The notes below the pieces were generated by a model. It was not told where the DNA came from and ran no database searches. It saw nothing but the letters and a program-made list of their open reading frames with translations. 64,000 nucleotides of DNA from the NCBI GenBank assembly GCA_017307505.1, contig JAFKEE010000057.1:20003-84002 (forward strand), in the 5' to 3' direction. The stretch comes from Acidobacteriota bacterium. Lineage in GTDB: Bacteria > Acidobacteriota > Terriglobia > Bryobacterales > Bryobacteraceae. The first letter of the stretch is position 1; each line of letters opens with the position of its first letter. The translations under genes and the position numbers were made by a program. Shown here one piece after another: positions 41,761-47,876 of the stretch.

Positions 41761-41788
41761 AGTATAGCAGACACGCATCCTGTGCCAA
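41761..41788 (-). promoter_or_regulatory. rpmE promoter
   Basis: Minus strand TTGGCA (41783-41788), 16 bp, TATACT (41761-41766). Five of six matches in the -10 and four of six in the -35. It lies between the upstream terminator (41807-41841) and rpmE, so rpmE is transcribed on its own. Confidence 0.7.
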
Positions 41789-41806
41789 AAGATGCAGCTA
41801 AACAGA

Positions 41807-41841
41807 AAGAACCCGCAGCCGGACTCCGGCGGCGGGTTCTT
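41807..41841 (-). terminator. Terminator of the 14-codon transcription unit
   Basis: AAGAACCCGC and GCGGGTTCTT arms with inner GCCGG/CCGGC pairing (one bulged base) around ACT. The minus strand continues TTCTGTTTAGC, a partial U-tract. It lies about 110 nt after the stop of the small ORF. Confidence 0.65.
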
Positions 41842-41950
41842 CGGTAGCCTGGATTCTATAGCCTACGGCTGCAGAATCGCGCTCAGTGGCCGGTGCGCAC
41901 GATCTTAGCCCTGCACTGAAGGTCGGGCCAAGGCGTGACCAGTTTTGAGC

Positions 41951-41995
41951 TCAGCAGTCGACCACCTCACGCGTGTGACAACTACCAGTACTCAT
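41951..41995 (-). CDS. 14-residue peptide ORF with hyper-strong ribosome-binding region
   Basis: MSTGSCHTREVVDC, stop TGA. Promoter at 42033-42061, expected RNA start near 42026, an 18-nt perfect complement of the 16S rRNA 3' tail at 42001-42018, and a terminator at 41807-41841 make a complete miniature gene. The gap from GGAGG to ATG is 13 nt, longer than usual, so translation efficiency is uncertain. The peptide has two cysteines and an HTRxVVD stretch that loosely recalls cysteine-type leader peptides, but no gene follows before the terminator. The function may reside in the RNA. Unrecognised. Confidence 0.45.
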   Translation of the reverse strand: MSTGSCHTREVVDC

Positions 41996-42000
41996 GTTTT

Positions 42001-42018
42001 CTGGATCACCTCCTTTCT
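42001..42018 (-). promoter_or_regulatory. 18-nt perfect complement of the 16S rRNA 3' end (extended Shine-Dalgarno)
   Basis: Minus strand AGAAAGGAGGTGATCCAG. The typical bacterial 16S tail is CTGGATCACCTCCTTTCT, so pairing could span all 18 positions. ATCAC at 42022-42026 and GTGAT at 42005-42009 (minus strand sense) can form a hairpin whose 12-nt loop displays AGAAAGGAG. Confidence 0.75.
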
Positions 42019-42032
42019 TCAGTGATGGCCTT

Positions 42033-42061
42033 ATCCTAAGCGACCTCCAGAAATCCGTCAA
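42033..42061 (-). promoter_or_regulatory. Sigma-70 promoter of the 14-codon transcription unit
   Basis: Minus strand TTGACG (42056-42061), exactly 17 bp, TAGGAT (42033-42038). Five of six and four of six consensus positions. The expected start is near 42026, the first base of the 5' hairpin. Confidence 0.7.
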
Positions 42062-42215
42062 GAGAAAATAAGACGGGCACCACAAGATTTTGTAGTGCGA
42101 TTCCAAAAGCTGGAATATGCGGTGGTGTGGGAGTGAAAAACTGAGGGCAGCGAGAGGGTCGCCTGGATTCCTCACACGGGACGCCCGGACCGCCGATCCA
42201 TCGCTGTAAGTGGCT

Positions 42216-42261
42216 GATAAAAAGAAAACGCCCCGGGGGATCGGAGGATACCACCGGGGCG
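42216..42261 (-). terminator. Intrinsic terminator with no known gene upstream
   Basis: CGCCCCGG (42229-42236) pairs with CCGGGGCG (42254-42261). On the minus strand TTTTCTTTTTAT follows. The nearest minus-strand coding gene upstream is more than 1.4 kb away, past the plus-strand MFS gene. Confidence 0.75.
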
Positions 42262-42475
42262 GGATGGTTAGAGAGGCAACCACCCACAAAGCATCTAACT
42301 AACGTGACCCACGGCTTATAGTGCAGTTTGTCTGCCAAACGTAAGTCATTGTATTTGCGTGTGGAGGAGTCGCAGGAATATGAGAATTGGGAGATTTCGC
42401 TTCTGTCACTCCGGTCTTTGGTAGACCAGCACCTTGGGTGCCCGTTTCACCACTTTTCGGAGCTACAATAGGCTC
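42262..42475 (-). other. Gene-poor region, possible second small RNA
   Basis: No credible protein gene. On the minus strand TACAAT (about 42344-42349) could be a -10 box, and the stretch down to the terminator contains GTTTG/CAAAC and GTTAGA/TCTAAC inverted repeats and an eight-codon ORF MLCGWLPL (from 42294). No Shine-Dalgarno or -35 supports it. The plus strand carries the MFS promoter region at the right end. Confidence 0.3.
42464..42469 (+). promoter_or_regulatory. -10-like TACAAT before the MFS gene
   Basis: TACAAT ends 6 nt before GTG 42476, compatible with a leaderless transcript. If the start is ATG 42539 instead, the leader would be about 63 nt. Confidence 0.4.
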
Positions 42476-43702
42476 GTGCCGGCCGCCTCCCAAACGCCTC
42501 CGGGGCTCGAAACCACGCAGGGCTCCCTGCAGGGATCGATGGCCCGACGGGGGATTTCGGGGCTGTTCCTCTCCGGCATCCTGATGGCGTTTCTGGGTTC
42601 GATCCTGCTCGCCTGGCGCCACCACATTGAACCCAACTACCTGCTGATCGGGACCTACTTCCTGCTGCAGAACCTGGGCATGCTGCTCGCCCCGGCGCTG
42701 GCGGCTCCGCTGCTGCGGCGCAGGGGGATCCGGTTTGTAATGGCCCTGGGCTGCGCCCTGGCTTTCGTGGCGATGCTGCTGCTGGCCGCGTTCTCCCCGC
42801 CGTCGCCATTCGTCTGGCGTATGGGCGGCCTGTTTCTGGTCGGCCTGAGCGCCGGCATGCTCAACACGAGCGTCTTCCATGCCATCACGCCGGTGTACAA
42901 CCTGAATCCGGCCGCCACCCTCAGCCTCGCCGGTGCCCTCTACGGGTTGGGCAGCATGACCTGTGCCCTGTTTATCGCTGGAACCTTCTTCGCGTATACC
43001 GTACCGGTGGTCTTACTGATCCTGGCCGTCGTGCCTGCCGTAGCGGCCGTGATCTACTACCGGGCCAAACTGCCGGAGGAACCGCTGGTCAAAGAGGTCA
43101 CCTGGGAGCGGGCGATGCAGGACTTCAAGAGCCCGGCCGCCATTCTCTTTGCGCTGCTGCTCTTCTTTCAGTCCGGCAATGAGGGCGCGCTGGCCGGCTG
43201 GTTGCCTCTGTTCCTGACTCAGCGGCTGGGTGCGAGCCCTGCTACCTCGCTGTTCCTGCTGGCTTTGTACTGGTTTGCCCTCTTAATCGGCCGGGTGGCC
43301 GCCCAGTGGCTGCTGCCTCGGGTCCCCCATGCGCGGCTGCTGGCCGGTGCGACTTTGGCCCCCATGTTCGCCTGCCTGGTGCTGCTGTCCACCAACAACC
43401 TGTTTGGAGCCACGGTCGGCGTCCTGCTGGCCGGCGGCGGATTCAGCGTGATCCTGCCCCTGGTGGTGGAGAAGATCGGCGACCGGTTCCCCTACTTCCA
43501 TCCCGGCTTCTTCAACGGCATCTTCTCGATCGCCATTACGGGCAGCCTGCTGGCCCCGGCGTCCCTGGGCTACCTGGCTCACTTCTACGGAGTAGGCGTG
43601 GTCATGGGGCTGCCGCTGGCCGGTTCCATCATGGTTGTCTTCCTGATCATCCTGATTCTGCTGGAAGCACGCCTGTCGAGCGCCCCTAAGCCAGTGAATT
43701 AG
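42476..43702 (+). CDS. MFS transporter
   Basis: 408 residues from GTG 42476, or 387 from ATG 42539, which starts GISGLFLSGILMAFLGSILLAW after MARR. About 12 hydrophobic helices; the conserved glycine/acidic pattern NEGALAGWLPLFLTQRLG begins the C-terminal half, as in sugar and FucP/YfkF-like MFS transporters. The substrate is unknown. It ends with a 4-bp convergent overlap with the methyltransferase gene. Confidence 0.83.
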   Translation: MPAASQTPPGLETTQGSLQGSMARRGISGLFLSGILMAFLGSILLAWRHHIEPNYLLIGTYFLLQNLGMLLAPALAAPLLRRRGIRFVMALGCALAFVAMLLLAAFSPPSPFVWRMGGLFLVGLSAGMLNTSVFHAITPVYNLNPAATLSLAGALYGLGSMTCALFIAGTFFAYTVPVVLLILAVVPAVAAVIYYRAKLPEEPLVKEVTWERAMQDFKSPAAILFALLLFFQSGNEGALAGWLPLFLTQRLGASPATSLFLLALYWFALLIGRVAAQWLLPRVPHARLLAGATLAPMFACLVLLSTNNLFGATVGVLLAGGGFSVILPLVVEKIGDRFPYFHPGFFNGIFSIAITGSLLAPASLGYLAHFYGVGVVMGLPLAGSIMVVFLIILILLEARLSSAPKPVN

Positions 43703-44241
43703 AGAGACTTGAAGATCAGGAAGGCGTACACGAGCAGGAAGCCGTAGAGGGCCTTGTACTCCCGGTTGCGCAGGTAGACCTCAAACGAGAAGCGCTGCGG
43801 CGGGTAGACCTTGGGCCATCGCGGAAACAACTGCGGAACCCGCTTGGCGTACTCCTCAAACTCCGGAAAGATCTTGGCCAGGTGCTGTTCTTCCTGCTCC
43901 ATGACGGGCAGGTAGACGAAGATGAATACCACTCCGACAAAGGTGGCCAGGCTGGGGCGGGCGGCGGCCACGGTGCAGCCCAGGGCCGTCAGCAAGGTCC
44001 CAATGTACAAGGGGTTGCGAACCCAGGCGTAGGGTCCGGAGTCGGTCAACTGCTGGTTCTTTCTGAGGTGGCCAGCGGCCCAGGCGCGCAGAGCCAGCCC
44101 CAGCAGAGCGATGGGACAGCCCAGCAGCAGGGTAGGCAGCACCGGTTGGGCCAGCCAGACAAAGGCGGCCGCCAGCAGGAGTCCGGTGGGCACTCGCAGC
44201 CTTTGCACGGTATCCGCATACGGTTTCGGAAAGATCGACAT
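43699..44241 (-). CDS. Isoprenylcysteine carboxyl methyltransferase (ICMT/PEMT)-like membrane protein
   Basis: 180 residues, four to five transmembrane helices. The diagnostic LTDSGPYAWVRNPLYIGTLL and later EEQHLAKIFPEFEEYAKRVP match the SAM-binding C-terminal part of ICMT/phospholipid methyltransferase-like proteins. It methylates a lipid or prenyl-type substrate in the inner membrane; the target is unknown. Its start overlaps the waaC stop (TAATG), placing it in the LPS operon. Confidence 0.85.
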   Translation of the reverse strand: MSIFPKPYADTVQRLRVPTGLLLAAAFVWLAQPVLPTLLLGCPIALLGLALRAWAAGHLRKNQQLTDSGPYAWVRNPLYIGTLLTALGCTVAAARPSLATFVGVVFIFVYLPVMEQEEQHLAKIFPEFEEYAKRVPQLFPRWPKVYPPQRFSFEVYLRNREYKALYGFLLVYAFLIFKSL

Positions 44242-45194
44242 TACAGCCCTACCATTGTAGCGAGTGCATCCATGACGGCCTCGGGTTGAATCGCCCGCAT
44301 GGAGGCGTCTATCTCTTTCCTCCGCTCATAACTAGTGACGGCGCCCGGTATCCGGATCACCGATAAGGATTTACCGTAGGGACCATTGCGTGCCGGGTCC
44401 GTCGGTCCGAAGAGCGCGACGCCGGGCTTGTCGAGCGCGGCCGCCAGGTGCATGGGACCGCTGTCGACGCCGACGACGGCTGTGGCCCGCCGCGTGGCAT
44501 CGATCAGGCCCGAAATCGACGAAATGTGGACTTCGGCCGCCTCGACGCTGCGCAGGGCTTCGGCCTGCCAGGGGGCACCATTCAAAACCAGGGGGATCCC
44601 TAGTTCCGCCTTTAGCCGCCGGGCCAGGACGGCATAGTGCTCCAGCGGCCACTGCTTCGACGCCCAGCCGGCGAACGGCGCGGCGAGTACGAATTTGCCT
44701 GCCGGCAGGGCGCTTTCGGAATAACCGCGCGGCAACGGAAAGGTGACGGTGCGGTCGCGGGCGCCGGCAGCTGCGGCCAAGTCGAGATTCTTCTCGACGA
44801 CATGTGTTGTTTTGGCTCTAACTGTTGTCGTGTAGAGGCTTGCGGCGAGGCCCTCGCGGACCTGATCCCTGACGAAGCCGTACACTTGGCGGGAGCGGGC
44901 GACGCGCGCCACCAGGGCGGACTGGATCAGGCCCTGGAAGTCCACCGTCAGGTCGAATTCCTGCTTCCGGAGTTCACGGGCGGCGGAGCGCAGGGATGCC
45001 AGGCGACGCCTGTCGACCAGGATCAGTTCGTCGGCCAAGCCGCCCGAATCCAGCAGTTCCCGCCATTTGGGGTGAACCGCCCAGCTCAGGTGGCAATCCG
45101 GGAACGAGCGTTTGAGGGCGGCGGCGGCGGGCAAGGCATGTAGGATATCACCCATGGCGCCGAGCCGGACCACCAAAATGAGCGTAGAGGCCAT
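44241..45194 (-). CDS. waaC: Lipopolysaccharide heptosyltransferase I-like (GT9)
   Basis: 317 residues. GT9 features: ILVVRLGAMGDILHALPAAAALK at the N-terminus, DLTVDFQGLIQSALVARVA, KQWPLEHYAVLARRLKAELG, VVGVDSGPMHLAAALDKPGV and LFGPTDPARNGPYG. It transfers heptose to the inner LPS core (Kdo). Start and stop both overlap neighbours as TAATG, so it is translated in series with the small nucleotidyltransferase-like gene and the ICMT-like gene. Confidence 0.87.
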   Translation of the reverse strand: MASTLILVVRLGAMGDILHALPAAAALKRSFPDCHLSWAVHPKWRELLDSGGLADELILVDRRRLASLRSAARELRKQEFDLTVDFQGLIQSALVARVARSRQVYGFVRDQVREGLAASLYTTTVRAKTTHVVEKNLDLAAAAGARDRTVTFPLPRGYSESALPAGKFVLAAPFAGWASKQWPLEHYAVLARRLKAELGIPLVLNGAPWQAEALRSVEAAEVHISSISGLIDATRRATAVVGVDSGPMHLAAALDKPGVALFGPTDPARNGPYGKSLSVIRIPGAVTSYERRKEIDASMRAIQPEAVMDALATMVGL

Positions 45195-45523
45195 TAGCCC
45201 TGCCGTTGGTGGACGTGTGCCACGAAGGCGGCGGCAGCCGCCGCATCCTGCTGCTCCAGTTGGATATCGGCGGGCAGCAAGCCTGGCGCATCCAGGACAA
45301 CATAGTCGACGATTCTGAGGGCGGCCACGAGCTCGGCGCGGGCGCGGGCAGGGAGGATGGCGACTGCTGGATCCTTGACGATGACGGCAAGCTTCGCGGC
45401 CGGGCCCCGAGCCTCGGCCAGCCAAGCCGCATGCACGGCTAATAGCGGATCAAAACAGCCGGATACCAGCCGTGTTCCGGGCGGCAGTTCAGAAGGCGAA
45501 ACGATCTTCGAGCGCGAATCCAC
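45194..45523 (-). CDS. Degenerate RfaE2-like nucleotidyltransferase paralogue
   Basis: 109 residues from GTG 45523. VSGCFDPLLAVHAAWLAEA aligns with TNGCYDILHPGHIRTLESC of the intact adenylyltransferase at 47406-47876, and AILPARARAELVAALRIVDYVVL with PILPEQERATLAAALEAVDVVTL. The HxGH nucleotide motif is changed to LAVH, the lysine/GSDW region is missing and the C-terminus is truncated. It is probably catalytically inactive. It starts 29 bp after the waaF stop and ends overlapping the waaC start. Confidence 0.68.
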   Translation of the reverse strand: MDSRSKIVSPSELPPGTRLVSGCFDPLLAVHAAWLAEARGPAAKLAVIVKDPAVAILPARARAELVAALRIVDYVVLDAPGLLPADIQLEQQDAAAAAAFVAHVHQRQG

Positions 45524-45552
45524 TCCTACTGTTTTAGCAGGAGTGGCCGCAA

Positions 45553-46554
45553 TCAGCGGGTTGAGATTTGTACAAGATCCAGTGCAGATTGGACGACCCG
45601 GCCGGCCTCGACCCCTGTCATACAGCGGTGGTCGATGGGACATTCACGCAGAAGGCAGGGCGAACACTCGACGTCGTGACGGATCACCCGGGCGAGCGGT
45701 CCGGTGGGGCCGGTGGTGATGTGGTTCGTCGCTCCGAAGACCGCCACAGTGGGGATGCCCAGGGCCGAGGCGATGTGCATGGAACCAGAGTCGTTCGTCA
45801 GGAAGACGCGGCAGGTGCCGGCGCGTTCGATGAACTGTTCGAGCGTTGTTTCGCCGGCCAGGTTCTGGGCCGAGCCGCCGAGTTGCTGGATTTCGGAGCG
45901 CACCTGCTCGCAGAGCGCGCGCTCGGATTTCGAGCCGAAGAGTTCGATTTCGGCGTCGAGCTGACCCGCGATCTGGATGGCGGCGGCGGCGAAACGCTCG
46001 GGAATCCATTGTTTCGCCGTGCCGTAGGCGGCTCCGGGGCTGACGCCGACGACGGACCGTGTTGGGCCGCGCTGGCCGGCCAGCCGGATGAGCGGCTCCG
46101 ACGGTAGCTTGTCGACCCAGCCGATCTGCCGCAGAAGTTCCAGATAGTAAAAGCTTTCGTGCGGCGGGATGGAACCCTTGGCGGGCACCGGCACGGCGTC
46201 GGTGAGCAGCAGGCCGCGGCCGTCACGGTTGTAGCCGATGCGGCGCGGAATGCGGGCCAGGAAGGCGACGAGCGCGGCATCGAAGGCGTTCTGGAGGAGC
46301 AGGGCGCAATCGAATTTGTGTTTGCGGAGCTCGGCGGCCGTTCTCCATCGATCGACTGCAGATTCCGGCTGATAGGGCAGGATCTCGTCGGCGAAGGGCT
46401 CTTTGCGGTAGAGGCCGGCCACCCAGGGCCGGGCCAGAACCGTGATTTTCGCCGCGGGAAAGCGCGCGCGCACGGCGGCTAACGCCGGCAAACTCATCAC
46501 CGCGTCGCCCACCCAGTTCGTGGCCCGGACTAAAATTCGCGAGTAGTTCTCCAC
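45553..46554 (-). CDS. waaF: Lipopolysaccharide heptosyltransferase II-like (GT9)
   Basis: 333 residues from GTG 46554. ILVRATNWVGDAVMSLPALAAVR is the ADP-heptose:LPS heptosyltransferase II start; ALLLQNAFDAALVAFLARIPRRIGY, VGVSPGAAYGTAKQWIPERFA and FLTNDSGSMHIASALGIPTVAVFG (GT9 donor site) follow. CSPCLLRECPIDHRCM is a typical C-terminal cysteine pattern of WaaF. It adds the second heptose to the LPS inner core and leads an operon with the gene below and waaC. Confidence 0.92.
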   Translation of the reverse strand: MENYSRILVRATNWVGDAVMSLPALAAVRARFPAAKITVLARPWVAGLYRKEPFADEILPYQPESAVDRWRTAAELRKHKFDCALLLQNAFDAALVAFLARIPRRIGYNRDGRGLLLTDAVPVPAKGSIPPHESFYYLELLRQIGWVDKLPSEPLIRLAGQRGPTRSVVGVSPGAAYGTAKQWIPERFAAAAIQIAGQLDAEIELFGSKSERALCEQVRSEIQQLGGSAQNLAGETTLEQFIERAGTCRVFLTNDSGSMHIASALGIPTVAVFGATNHITTGPTGPLARVIRHDVECSPCLLRECPIDHRCMTGVEAGRVVQSALDLVQISTR

Positions 46555-46583
46555 TGGCAGTCCAAACTTATAGAATAGGGCGC

Positions 46584-47357
46584 ATGACGGAAGCCGAGAA
46601 ACGGCAACTGGATGAACAAGGCTACATCATCCTGCCCGGGTTTATGGATGAGTACCTGTTGCATGAGTTGCGCGTGCGCGTGGAGCAGCTGTTTGAAGAG
46701 GAAGGCGAGAATGCGGGACACGAGTTCCGCAATGAGCCCTTTGCACGGCGGCTGGCCAATCTTGTCGACAAAGGTGAGATTTTCGAGCAGGTGGTATCGG
46801 ATGCGCGGATTCTCGTCTACGTCAATCATGTTCTGAATGGCAGCTTTAAGCTGAGCAGCCTGAACGCGCGGTCGACGAATCCTTATGCGCCCGAGGCTCA
46901 GCCCCTGCATGTGGATATGGGCGTGCTGCCGGACGAGACGGGTCCGTGCGTGTTCAATTCGGTCTGGCTGCTGGATGATTTCACGGAAGATAACGGCGCG
47001 ACGCGGCTGATCCCGGGGTCCCATTTGTGGGGGCGGCTGCCGCAGGATGTGCTGAAGGACCCGAAGGCGCCGCATCCGCAGGAGATCCTGGTGCTGGCGC
47101 CGGCCGGCTCGGTGGCGATCTACAACGCCCACGTGTGGCATGGCGGTACGGCGAACCAGACTGCCCGGCACCGGCGGGCGTTGCACGCCTTCTATGTCCG
47201 GCGCGACCTGCCGCAGCAACAGTGGCAGAAGAAGCTGTTGAGCGCCGAGACGCAGGCCCGGCTGTCGCCGCTGACGCGGTATCTGCTGGCGCTGGACGAT
47301 CCGATGAACGACCAGCTTTGTGCCGAGGGCAGCGGGCGCAGCGGCTTCATGAAATAG
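46584..47357 (+). CDS. Phytanoyl-CoA dioxygenase (PhyH)-family oxygenase
   Basis: 257 residues. Fe(II)/2-oxoglutarate oxygenase features: QLDEQGYIILPGFMDEYLL at the N-terminus, the HxD iron motif in PLHVDMGVLPDE near residue 110, SVWLLDDFTEDNGATRLIPG, and the distal His with the 2-oxoglutarate-binding Arg in HGGTANQTARHRRALH. It hydroxylates an unknown small molecule or lipid. TAGAAT lies 7 nt before ATG 46584 and there is no Shine-Dalgarno. It diverges from waaF across 29 bp. Confidence 0.88.
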   Translation: MTEAEKRQLDEQGYIILPGFMDEYLLHELRVRVEQLFEEEGENAGHEFRNEPFARRLANLVDKGEIFEQVVSDARILVYVNHVLNGSFKLSSLNARSTNPYAPEAQPLHVDMGVLPDETGPCVFNSVWLLDDFTEDNGATRLIPGSHLWGRLPQDVLKDPKAPHPQEILVLAPAGSVAIYNAHVWHGGTANQTARHRRALHAFYVRRDLPQQQWQKKLLSAETQARLSPLTRYLLALDDPMNDQLCAEGSGRSGFMK

Positions 47358-47405
47358 CCTCCATCCCGCTCCATCGCTACACTAGAGCCTGGAGCGTCGT
47401 ATCCG

Positions 47406-47876
47406 ATGGCGATCATCTACAACCGGGCAGAACTGGTGGCCCAGCGTGCGCGCTGGCGCGAGGCCGGGCTGACCGTCGTATTCACAAACGGCTGTTATGA
47501 CATCCTGCATCCGGGCCATATCCGGACCCTGGAATCGTGCCGGAACCTGGGCGATGTGCTGGTGCTGGCGTTGAATTCGGATGCCAGCACGGCGCGCATG
47601 AAGGGCCCGACGCGGCCGATCCTGCCGGAGCAGGAGCGCGCAACGCTGGCGGCCGCGCTGGAAGCGGTGGATGTGGTGACCCTGTTTGAGGAAGACACTC
47701 CGCGGGAACTGATCGCGGAACTGCTGCCCGACATCCTGGTGAAGGGCAGCGATTGGGCGCATTTCGTGGCGGGCCGGGAAGAGGTGGAGGCGGCCGGGGG
47801 CCGGGTAGTGCTGGTGCCTCTGGAACCCGGGTATTCCACGACGGCGACCGTAGAAGAGGTCCTGAGCCAGCGGTGA
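47406..47876 (+). CDS. rfaE2: D-glycero-beta-D-manno-heptose 1-phosphate adenylyltransferase
   Basis: 156 residues, the stand-alone C-terminal domain of HldE. VFTNGCYDILHPGHIRTLES has the HxGH motif; LALNSDASTARMKGPTRPILP and VKGSDW and the C-terminal YSTTATVEEV complete the cytidylyltransferase-fold active site. It makes ADP-heptose for WaaC and WaaF encoded just upstream. TACACT (47378-47383) is a candidate -10 box. The stop overlaps the mfd start as GTGA. Confidence 0.94.
   Translation: MAIIYNRAELVAQRARWREAGLTVVFTNGCYDILHPGHIRTLESCRNLGDVLVLALNSDASTARMKGPTRPILPEQERATLAAALEAVDVVTLFEEDTPRELIAELLPDILVKGSDWAHFVAGREEVEAAGGRVVLVPLEPGYSTTATVEEVLSQR

Noticed and set aside
42001..42018. Plus-strand CTGGATCACCTCCTTTCT as the end of a 16S rRNA gene
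   Set aside because: Only the terminal 18 nt match; no upstream helix 44/45 sequence or 23S follows, and promoter plus terminator point to the minus strand.
41951..42338. Minus-strand ORFs of 100 and 112 codons across the rpmE-MFS gap
   Set aside because: They start at TTG-type codons without ribosome-binding sites, cross two terminators and a promoter, and show no protein-like composition.
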